Made by a program: the position numbers and the translations under genes. Below are positions 25,392 to 35,276 of a stretch of DNA of 64,000 nt, one piece after another; the first letter of the stretch is position 1, and every line of letters starts with the position of its first letter. The notes beneath the pieces are model-generated. The model was not told the DNA's origin. It did no database searches and saw only the letters and a program-made list of their open reading frames with translations. Source of the stretch: Parietaria judaica (lineage: Eukaryota; Streptophyta; Magnoliopsida; Rosales; Urticaceae); the NCBI GenBank assembly GCA_954871525.1, contig OX940862.1, forward strand, positions 10,994,501 to 11,058,500, read 5' to 3'.

Positions 25392-26039
25392 CAGGGACGG
25401 CACCAGGAACAATATTAAGGGGTGACGAAAAAAAAGACATAAGATACTACAATTAATAGTTAATTATATATCAAAGAATATGATTACATCAAAATACATT
25501 TTTAGTTATCGGGTCAAATTCTATATTCTTTAATCGTAAACCCGAGTCACATTGTAGTTTGTCGATGTCAACATCAACATCAACTTAGACTCTTCGTAAT
25601 TTTAAAAAATGATTGTCTTTAATTTTCGACAAATTCATTGACATATCAACATTTTTTTTAAAATGCAATAATATTAATTTAATATTTACATTCTATAGTT
25701 AATATAATTACATCTAATTAAATCAATTTTTAAATCAATTTAATAAAAAAATATACAATTTATTATCTATCCATATCAATTTCTATATATATAGATATAT
25801 ATACATATATAGATAAACTAATAAAAGTTATTGTCTAATCACTCTAAATCTAATCAAGTAATATACATGCATATTTTGACAATTGTGAAATTATCTGCCG
25901 TTCTCTTATACTATGTATTGACATCACACACTTACATTAATAATTTGATTATTGTTTTTTAATAAAAATAATTTGAAACATAAAAAAAAAATATCTTCTA
26001 AGAAGTTGGGGTTGACATCACTACATCATTCCGTCCCTG
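25392..26039. mobile_element. hAT MITE, 648 bp, CAGGGACGG family
   Basis: Perfect inverted ends CAGGGACGG / CCGTCCCTG, flanked by a perfect 8-bp duplication ATCGAGGT (25,384-25,391 and 26,040-26,047). The interior is AT-rich and non-coding. Confidence 0.9.
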
Positions 26040-26047
26040 ATCGAGGT

Positions 26048-26313
26048 GTTAACATGAAAGAATCAATAATAAACGAAAGTATCAATAACGTAACTTCGTA
26101 CGATTAGTACTTGATAAATTAAAAAAAATTAGATTAAATAATGTCTTTGTACAATCTCGATTCTCAGTAATATTATTGAATTATTTTGTAATAAATTAAT
26201 AACTTTAATATTTATATTTGTTCCGAAATTTCACTGTATTTATATTATCAAATTAAATTCTATGATGAGTGATTTTTTTTTTAATATAAAATCATATTTA
26301 TCATCTATTCATT
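26048..26313. other. Short AT-rich spacer between two transposons
   Basis: Separates the hAT MITE from the next Mutator-like MITE; no feature seen. Confidence 0.5.
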
Positions 26314-26322
26314 AAATTATAA

Positions 26323-26792
26323 GGGTTAATTGCAGCAATAATCCACAACCTTTGATCAACATGGGTTTTAGGTCCTCAACCTTTCAAAGTGTGGGCTAAA
26401 ATACACAACCTTTGTTGACTGTAAAATCCGTTGGTCCTTCCGTTAGGAATTGTAAATTCTACAGATGTGGCATCGTTAAACTGCCAAATTGTAATTATTT
26501 ATTTATTTAATTTAAAACGGACTCTAATAAAAATTATTTATTTAATTTAAGTGTTAATCTATTTTTGACTCATAATTAAAATCTGATTTAATTTATTCTT
26601 ATTAATTAGGTTATGTAATTAATATTACAAATTAGCAGTACATTTGACAGTTTAACAATGCCCATCAGCAGAATTTAACATTCTTAACAGAAGGACCAAC
26701 GAAATTAACAGTCAACAAACGTCGTGTAATTTTGCTCACATTTTAAAAAGTTGGGGCCTAAAATTCCGTTGACGAAAAGTCGCAATTAACCC
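26323..26792. mobile_element. Mutator-like MITE, 470 bp
   Basis: It begins GGGTTAATTGCAGC and ends CGCAATTAACCC. The inverted similarity extends inward for well over 100 bases at lower identity. A perfect 9-bp duplication AAATTATAA flanks it (26,314-26,322 and 26,793-26,801). It lies about 340 bases upstream of the kelch gene start codon and is non-coding. Confidence 0.9.
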
Positions 26793-26801
26793 AAATTATA
26801 A

Positions 26802-27134
26802 TGTAGAATATACTATTAGATCCCTTCCTACCAAAGCCTCTCTTACTCAACGGTCAAACCGACTTCTTCGAGATCTCGAGAGTCAGTCAGATCGACGGTG
26901 GATATCCACTCTCCTCCGGTTTCAGTCTCTCACCGCCGTCCGATCACCACTCTCACTGTCCTCCAGATCCAACGCCATTTCTCTGAGCTCCGATCTCAAC
27001 GCTCATTGGGGAAGATCTCCATCGACCAATCGTGAGTTCTTCACTTCGATTTTCGATTCGCATTGTTCCTCGCGATTGCGACAATGGCGAAGTCTTGTCC
27101 TTGAATTTTCGATCTTGTCGAAGCAGAAATCGCC
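26802..27134 (+). promoter_or_regulatory. Upstream region and leader of the kelch gene
   Basis: Pyrimidine-rich, CTC/TCC-rich leader-like sequence from about 26,880, ending at the start codon 27,135. No TATA box stands out, as is common for broadly expressed plant genes. The Mutator-like MITE sits immediately upstream. Confidence 0.4.
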
Positions 27135-30010
27135 ATGGGAGCAGACGAGATCAAGCGCGAAGTTGACCTCAGCAATTGGCGATCGGAGCTTGGGTTTGAC
27201 CGGTGGCTTGGTCTTCCCGTGTCCGGTCCACGCCCATCGGCTCGCTACAAGGTGATTTGCGAGAATCTGAATTGTAGTTCGAATCGACATGCACAATCTG
27301 TTGTATTTTGAGAATTCATGGTTTTGCGGTACAGCATTCGGCGGCCATCCATGGCGAGAAGCTTTACATCGCCGGTGGGAGTCGGAACGGGCGTTACCTG
27401 TCGGATGTTCAGGTACTGGATTCGGTTTCGCTTTCGAGCGTTTCGGAATGTAGTGTAATCTGTGCCATTGATAAGGCTGTGATCTCTGCAGGTGTTTGAC
27501 TTCGGGAATTTGGAATGGTCTAGCGTGAAGCTCAAGCCAAATGCTGATGATCTTCAAGATGGTACTCTTCCGCCCATCTCCGGGCACAATATGGTGTGAA
27601 TTCGAGCGTTCGATCGCCTTATGTTTTTTTCCGATTTGCTTTGTGCATAGCTGGTTATGAAGTATTGAGCTTTTTGTCAGATAAAATGGGGAAACAGGCT
27701 TCTTCTCCTTGGTGGGCATTCGAGGAACTTGTCCGATGAAGTCATAGGTTTGTCACTGAGATTTTTTGTTGCTGCATTTCAAACCGTTTTGTTTTGAATT
27801 TTAGCAGTGTGTCAATTTGAATCTGATATATGTGAATGTCTTGTAGTTTGGTTCATTGATTTGGAGACACAAATTTGCGGCATCGTTGCGACCTCGGGAA
27901 AAGTTCCGGTAACTGACCGACTTTGTTCATGATTAACATTGCTTGTTTATGCTGGTTTCGTTTCTTTACACATAATGTTTCAGGTCGCTCGTGGAGGACA
28001 ATCAACTACGCTGGTTGGTTCTAAGCTTATTATGTTTGGTGGCGAAGATCGGAGCAGGAGGTTGTTGAATGACGTCAATGTCCTTGATCTCGAGACGATG
28101 AACTGGGATGTGGTGGAAACAACGTAAGTTCCTTGAACACTATTAATCAAGAATATTTGCGTTTTTGGGAAGAGTACTGGATCACTTTCTTGTGTAATGA
28201 TAGGCAGACATCTCCAGCTCCTCGATTCGACCATTCAGCTGCACTACATAATGAACGTTATCTTTTGATTTTTGGCGGTTGCTCTCACGCCAATTTCTTC
28301 AATGATCTTTATCTGCTCGATTTGCAGTCGGTAAGCCTCATTTTTTCATGATATTTTCTTTTCTTTTTGTTCCCCTGTATGGCTGTATCGCTTCTTAAAG
28401 TAGACTCTGTTTTACTCGTACGAATTAGTCTGGATAATTTAAATTTGAGTGCTCTCCGTGTCGACATTCCGTGTTGCAGATGGAATGGTCCCAACCCCAA
28501 GTTCTAGGGGACTTGGTGAATCCGAGGGCAGGTCATGCCGGTATGACTATTGGTGAAAATTGGTATATAGTTGGCGGTGGAGACAATCGTAATGGTAGGT
28601 ACAATAGTTATAGATTATTCTGTTTCATCTTCTACTTTATATGATCTGAAATTGCGGTTTGTACAGGCTGTCCAGAAACTCTGGTCCTCGATATGTCTAA
28701 ACTCGTCTGGTCAGCGTTGACAAGCGTGAAGCCACGGGATCCTCTCGCTAGTGAGGTGACAAATTTTCGCGTTCTTATTATCACCTTTTGTATATATCTT
28801 GATGTTTCTGGAATTATGTTAACTTTATTTTAATATCGATTTGACAAAAAAATTGTAGTAAGTTAATTTATAATTTTTTATTGTTATTTGATGTGCAAAT
28901 TGAATTATGAAAACAGGGTGTCAGCATCTGCTCGGTGCTAATCCAAGGAGAGCAGCATCTGGTTGCCTTCGGTGGCTACAACGGGAAATACAGCAACGAG
29001 GTAATGCACTTAAACCACGAATCCTTCTACAAATTCAAGTGATAAATTCGATTTATATGCTGATTATTACTTGTATAATTAATTTGCTTTACTTTTTGCT
29101 AGGTCTTTGTTTTGAGGCCGAAACCGGCGGACTCGTCAGGTCCAAAGATCTTGCAGTCGCCGGCTGCAGCTGCAGCCGCAGCGTCTGTGACTGCCGCGTA
29201 TGCGTTTAGCCACTCCCAGAAGACGGGTCCCACATCAAATCTCAATGGACTCGAACAGTCTCTCTCTGAAAAGGACGTTTCTCTCGAGATCGACGCGATA
29301 AAAGAAGCGAAAAGCGCGTTGGAGGCATCACTTGCACGAGTTGCAGCTGAAAACGCAACACTGAAAGCGGCCATTGAAGACCGCAATACTTCTCGGACCG
29401 AGTTGGGGAAGGTATTATGCATTCGCTATAAATCTCTTCCGAAATGAACCATTTTCCCTATTTCCCAGTCCAAACGTATGGATATATTTTTCTATTACAC
29501 GTAGCCGGAAATCACGAGTCGTATGCTTCCGGAAATTTATTAATATATCATATTGGTTATGTTGTTTTAGGAACTCCATTCCGTACAGGGGCAACTGATA
29601 GCCGAAAGATCCCGATGCTTCAAATTGGAGGTAGCTATTTTCTTTCTTAACCGATTAATCTCTTTCGTTGTGTATCTAATACGACCCGGATGGTTTTTAT
29701 TTTATTTTATTTTATTTATTTCTATAAATTTTGATTTTTCTTACACAAAGATGCACAGAATGATCGTCCGTGACAAGTTGATCAAACTTTTTTCCGGAAT
29801 CTTTTAACTTTTGCTACCGATATATGAACATTGTAGGCGCAAATCGCGGAACTGCAAAAGATGCTGGAATCTATGCACTCCATAGAGGAAGAAGTTGAGG
29901 CGCTTCGGACCCAGAAATCCGCATTGGAAGAAGATTTGGACCTCGGTTCGGCTCCTCAGAGGCAAGGCTCGGGTGGCGTTTGGCGATGGATCGGCGGGGC
30001 CAATGCCTAA
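27135..30010 (+). CDS. Kelch-repeat protein with C-terminal coiled coil (ACBP4/5-related, no ACB domain)
   Basis: Thirteen exons: 27135-27251, 27335-27412, 27492-27593, 27681-27747, 27847-27908, 27984-28123, 28204-28330, 28480-28594, 28667-28755, 28917-29000, 29103-29411, 29571-29630, 29837-30010; 507 residues, all GT-AG. About six kelch blades span residues 35-335 (KLYIAGGSRNGRYLSDVQVFD, LLLLGGHSRNLSDEV, KLIMFGGEDRSRRLLNDVNVL, LLIFGGCSHANFFNDLYLLD, GENWYIVGGGDN, LVAFGGYNGKYSNEVFVL), predicted to form a beta-propeller for protein binding. An alanine-rich linker follows, then a coiled coil (about 395-480), ending in an RQGSGGVWRWIGG tail. It resembles the kelch part of plant acyl-CoA-binding proteins 4/5 but starts directly before the propeller, so lipid binding is not expected. 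I remember At5g04420 as its counterpart. Confidence 0.92.
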
Positions 30011-31060
30011 ACACGAATTAGGCACAAGCGTCGAGCGATTGTTTAATATCTCGATCTCTCAACAGCGCGAAATGTAATATTGGAAACACGGGTTCCGGTG
30101 AGGCGGATTTCCGAGGGGAGTAAATCGAGTAAGCGGCTATTTTTCATTATGTGTGTCACTCAAAAGAAGTAGAAAAACATAACTATATTATATTCTATTG
30201 GGAAATTCCATTACTTATTATATTGCATTTTGATTGGCTTTGGACAAACATTTTCTATTTGTTGTATGATTATTATATTTAAAGATAAATATCAAGGTAT
30301 TATGTTGAACAATTATTTTCTGATTTAAAGAGTCAATAAATTCAATTATTGGAAAAAATAATAGATCAATTTTTTTACCATTACTTACATATACTACATA
30401 TTAAAGAGTTGTGTAAAGACTAAAATACAAACCAAAATAAGTGATATAATAGTTTTACAAAATATGTGATTAAAGAGTTGTGTCGAAAATCATTAGAAAA
30501 ACTCACAAAATGCTAAAAAACACTTAAAGTTTTAAAAAAATGCCTATAGTTTCATAAAACTAATTTATACCCACTAATATTTTTATTTTGACCATATTAC
30601 CCTTAATATTAGTTATTAATATTAATTTTCGTTTAATTATTATTAATTATATATATTAATTTCGAAATTATGTTTCCTAAAATTGTGATTGACAATTTCT
30701 TTAATTACCCTATTATGTATTTATTTAATAATGAAAAAAAAATTAAAAATTTATAAAGGGGGTTTTGTGAGCTTTGTCACTAGAGATAAACCCTGACACA
30801 ACTTTCCCATGGAAAAAGCTTCGACCTTCTCCTTCTTCCAAATCGCTTCTTCCAGTTTCGTCGCAATTTAAAGGTAAGAACTCCATTGTTGTTCTCTTCA
30901 AGCTCTTCACTATAAAGTTATTGCTGATTCTAGATATAGAGACCAAGCTTTTGGCTTCTTCGACAAAACCTTACGATGTTTTTCGTCTTCTCACCATTAC
31001 TCTTCTTCCTCTCGTGCAAAACCCCCAAACTTTCCGTGAAACCCCATTTCATTTTCGTAA
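30011..31060. other. Intergenic, with a remnant of 4CL 3' flank
   Basis: 3' flank of the kelch gene. About 30,395-30,480 is homologous to 44,445-44,515, just past the 4CL-like gene. It therefore belongs to the same decayed duplicate as 32,080-32,310, split by an AT-rich insertion of about 1.5 kb. Confidence 0.5.
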
Positions 31061-31063
31061 AGA

Positions 31064-31625
31064 GATTTACTACTATGAATTCGTAACTTAAACTACAATT
31101 ACATTTTCAGTAATTTAATTTTATAAATTTGTAACTTAAACTACAATTACATGTATAATTATTTACTGCTATGAATTCGTAACTTAAATTACAGTTACAT
31201 GTATAGTGATTTAATTTTATAAATTCGTAACTTAAATTACAATTACTATACAGTTATAAATTCGTAACCTATAACTTACTTTTATAAATTCGTAGTTCAA
31301 ATTACGAATACAGACATAGTCATTTACTATTACAAATTCTTAACTTAAATTACAATTACATGTATATTGATTTACTTTTATAATTTTGTAACTTAAATTA
31401 CAATTACTATACATTATAAATTCGTAACCTATAACTTACTATTATAAATTCGTAGATTAAATTACGAATACAGACATAGTCATTTACTAATACAAATTCG
31501 TAACTTAAATTACAATTACATGTATATTAATTTACTTTTATAATTTTGTAACATAAATTACAATTATTATTTGTAACTTAACTTCAAATAACACTATAAG
31601 TAATTCGTACCTTAAATTACAAATT
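31064..31625. repeat. AT-rich tandem repeat block
   Basis: About ten degenerate units of roughly 45-55 bases built on ATTCGTAACTTAAATTACAA and TTACATGTATA words. A higher-order period of 160 bases is visible: the word CAGACATAGTCATTTACTA recurs at 31,311 and 31,471. It lies inside the insertion that splits the decayed 4CL copy. Confidence 0.75.
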
Positions 31626-32079
31626 AATATATACATCTTATAAGTATCTTACTAACATCAAATACAAGTTTAAAACATAAATCGTTAAAGTGATTTAATT
31701 TTTTTAATTTTCCAAATAAAATCATTTGAATTTTGAATACTGATTAATAGGAAGAATTTTAAATCGTTATTATATTTACCTATATTTAAGGAAAGAGTTG
31801 TGTTTTATTTTAATTAATTCAAATAATTATTTGATCTGTATACAATTAATTCAAATATACACACGTTAAACAATAAATAGGAAACCTATATTTAAGGAAA
31901 TAAATTTATTTTGTTATAAATTAATTAGATTATTTTTTTTTTTGTTATTTAACTTACTCACACGTATAAAAAAGGAAGGGCATATTTGTCTATATTGCAA
32001 TTAATAGGTAGTTTTAATTACCAAAAATAAGTTTGAACATTTTTTTGAAACATTGAGTCACAAATGGGCATTTTTTCAT

Positions 32080-32310
32080 TTACCCAAAATTATTTGTGCT
32101 ATGTATGTATACTAAAATTTTGGACCAGTTTTTTGCTTGATTTGGAAGATGACCTTCCTCAGATTATTCCGGCAGTTGACCTCGTAATGGCGTTGACAAA
32201 TGCGACTCCTTATTTTCTTGTAAGGAGCCACCTGAAATACATATTTATTTATTATCAGATATTAGTTCCATTTCAAGGGAAAATTAAATTAAAAGAAAAC
32301 GTTATCTAGC
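32080..32310 (-). pseudogene. Decayed copy of the last exon of the 4CL-like gene
   Basis: This segment is homologous to 44,580-44,790, which holds the terminal exon, acceptor and part of the last intron of the 4CL-like gene 12 kb away. The acceptor (CAG|GTGGCTCC) and the start VAPYKKIR are still readable, but a small deletion shifts the frame straight afterwards and the peroxisomal C-terminus is lost. No other 4CL exons were found nearby, so it is a partial duplicate. Confidence 0.75.
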
Positions 32311-32816
32311 TTTTATAATTACACTCTCCTTATTTTCCTGGGCAATCAAAGTGCTGGCGCGTATTGGTTCACCGGATCGTGGTGGGCGAGCAGCCGAGCA
32401 GCTCCATGAAACGGGTAAGTACAATGGAATACGGTCTCCGACGTTCATGTACATGGCATAATTTAAAAATGCTTGCACCATAACATCCGATTCTACTAGC
32501 GCAGAAAATTTTGTATTCGATTCCTGATTTTGTCCCCGTTCCAGCCATATGCTAGCTAAAAACTGATAATTTTACATTTTAGACCAAGAAATGGAATGTC
32601 CTCGGGAACCGTGTCCCGGGAAAGAGCCTTAAATCTCTGTCATGATTCCTGGCTTTAAAAATTATCTCTTTTCTATATGATTTTACCAAGTATACTTGGA
32701 TAGTTGGATTTATCCAATCAAATTAGAGTATGAATCTTACCAAATATTTGCTATTTAAAAACAGAGTGGAAAATCTATTTGATACATCTATCAGAACTCT
32801 TAAATGTATTGGGGAC

Positions 32817-32851
<35 letters not shown>

Positions 32852-33289
32852 AAAAACTATTACTTTTGATTCAAGTGAATTTCCATATGAAGCATTTTTT
32901 TCTTCTAAAAAACACGATTTTTCATATTCAAATCAAATTTCTATTACCATCCTTTGTTGTTCCTAAACAAAAAACAGTCAACAAATTTGGACCAAAATGC
33001 CCATCCATGGCACTCTTTCAATAAATAAGGAATCCAGTACATATAGAAATGTTCTTCACCTAATTCATTCAAATTTGGATAAATATAGTAGTGTTTATCA
33101 CACTGATCCTATTGAATTTCGCAATCGTTTAAAAATACAGAATTCATGATCGAAACTTATAACAATTCTAATAATTCTGAATTCACAACTGAAAATTTAT
33201 TCTACCTTTTGTCATCCTAATACTACTGAAACAAGAAACTTACAATCCATAATTTGTTGTTGTGTCACATCATCCCACAAACAAGCTCA
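32311..33289. other. Intergenic
   Basis: GC-richer sequence near 32,340-32,480 has a short open stretch (GSPDRGGRAAEQLHET) that I cannot assign. A (TA)n tract lies at 32,820-32,849. The right part is the 3' flank of the RNF113-like gene. Confidence 0.4.
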
Positions 33290-34424
33290 TCACTGGTTCG
33301 CTTTTTCTTCAGCCGTCCTCTTGCGAATTTCATGAGCCGTGTTGAATATCCCGAGCGTAGGCGCGTTGCAAACAAAGCACTTCTTTTTCTTCGAGTGATG
33401 CTGCAAAGGAATATATAAACACGTCAAACAACGAACAGAAGAACACTAAAGCGCTTGTGTAACAATGCTAAAATCGCGCAATATTGACCTTTAAGGCGCA
33501 ATGCTCGCAGAAGAAGTGTTTGCATTTGGTGACAACAGGGTCCACAAAAGGCTGACGACAGATGAAACAAGCAAAGGGCAGCCCCTCGTCATCTTCGTCG
33601 TCGCCCGATTCTCCACTCCCACTATCGCCCTCGGCTCCCAGAGCCAATTTGCGCTTTCTAATCTTCTCAGCCTCGTCCCAGTCCCTCTCTAACTGCCACC
33701 CTGACTTGTAATCGCCGCGATCGTGCATGAACTTGCACGAGTCTCCGTAGCCACAGTAGCCCGTCTGTTTGTAGTCCGTGCATATGTCGGGCTGGTAATC
33801 GAATCTAGCCGTGGCTCTTATATGGGCCGAGGCACGCAATGGCCCGTGAGAGCCTCCGGCCTTCTCACTGGCAACGGTATGCTCTCTCCGGAACCCAGCC
33901 TTGTGATCGGTGTAGCCGTGGATGCCTTTGTAGAGCTTCTCGTCACCCCCGCCCGGCTTTTTCCCCTTCAGAGCGGCTTTGGCTTGCTTCAGAACCCTCT
34001 CGCGGATTGCCCGTGCATCTCTAGAGAAGTCGGTCTCAGTTTCAAGCGTAGCGGTCGCTCTGCTGTCGTTTTGGACTTGAATTTCCCTCGAGGATTCGAA
34101 CTGGAAAACGGTGTCAGGTGTTTCATTCGATTCGGCGGTTCTGGTGTTTTTGGAAGACGCGGTCGAGAAAGAGAGCTTGTTGTCGGGTTTCGGGGTCTTT
34201 TTCTTGGTGTGGAACGAGGTATTCAAGTCTTCGTCGTCGTCGTCTTCGTCAACAACTGCTCGTTTCCTGATATTTTTGTTCTTCAATGGCTTCCGAAAGA
34301 AGTTGCAGACTGAAAATTCAGACGATGGCGAAAAATCAGTGACGGAAACATAAATCAAAACAAAAACAAAAACAAGAAAATGTGTACCTTGTTCAGTGTC
34401 AGGTTTATCATCGGAATCTGCCAT
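33290..34424 (-). CDS. RNF113/CWC24-type zinc-finger splicing factor (CCCH + RING)
   Basis: Exons on minus: 34388-34424, 33489-34309, 33290-33400; 322 residues. Domains in order: an acidic, low-complexity N-terminal third; a CCCH zinc finger at about 190-209 ([20 protein letters not shown]); a charged linker; and a RING finger at about 260-300 ([25 protein letters not shown]), all zinc ligands present. This is the architecture of human RNF113A and yeast Cwc24, spliceosome-associated proteins also implicated in ubiquitin signalling. The start codon lies only five bases from the boundary of a 9-kb hAT-type insertion whose 8-bp duplication CATGTAGG includes the ATG. The native leader and promoter are thus displaced to beyond 43,413. 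The frame stays open upstream into the transposon end, which carries a splice acceptor at 34,469-34,470, so its present leader is probably transposon-derived. Confidence 0.92.
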
Positions 34425-34429
34425 GTAGG

Positions 34430-35190
34430 CAGGCCCGGCCAAAGCACTAGGCAGCTTGGGGCAACGCCCTAGTGAGAAATAAAACAAGTCAGTTCCATTC
34501 TACAACTCACGAAAACTATAAAACCGAGCGAATGTAACGACATACACCATCATAGAAACACCCCTAAAGCAGAGCATGCATCACTACGATATCCTAACAC
34601 GCATCACCATGCTTGAAACTTAAACTGGAACACTTCCAATCCAAAGAGAGCAAAATCTCAGACCTTTGGACTTGTCCACGAACAAGACTTCTTCCGTCGG
34701 GACGGCAGAGAGAGAGCCGCCGGAGAGAGCGTCGTCGTCGATGTCTTCGGTGCTGATATTGGCCCGCCACGCCTTCTTTCCCAAACCCTAATTCGAGCTT
34801 GCAGATGTCTGTCAGTTAATCTGTTTCAATGGAGTGTTAAGATACGATAAGCCAGGCCCGGCCCAACCACTGGGTTGCCCCAAGGCCTCTTACTGAGGAA
34901 TAATTGAACAATTCGTATTTTAGGCCCATATAAAAAAAAAAAAAACTCACTAAAGAATATCTACAAGTTCTGAAAAGTGGGCCCTCTCTCATATTTCATT
35001 AGTTAACTTCTCTTGTTCTGATATATTATACAATTTTTTAATTTAATATTCCTTATTCAGTTCCATAGCTTAAAAAAAAATTTAAAACATAAACATTATC
35101 TTTTCGATTTTACATTAGATAATTTACTTATTCATAGAAAATTTATTTTCATTTTTCTATAGTAAATATTCTCTTTGTTATATATATATA
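34430..35190 (-). repeat. Left-end block A: two hAT left ends flanking a NOP53 exon-1 remnant
   Basis: Left ends start at 34,430 and 34,853 (CAGGCCCGGCC...). Between them, on minus, lies a damaged first exon of a NOP53-type gene (34,664-34,786). The segment KKAWRANISTEDID and the end VPTEEVLFVDKSK are readable, but the start codon region is deleted. A donor AAAG|GTCTGAG follows, and an acceptor CTCACTAG|GGCG sits in the left end at 34,468. The block points toward the RNF113-like gene. Confidence 0.75.
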
Positions 35191-35276
35191 TATGATAAGC
35201 TAAACAATGCAAATAAAATATTAATTATCAACCGAAAACGTGTTTCGTGTATTAATGATTTTCTTATAATTAAAGG

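Noticed and set aside
32340..32480. GC-richer stretch with a short open frame between the 4CL remnant and RNF113
   Set aside because: Too short and unrecognised to call a gene fragment.
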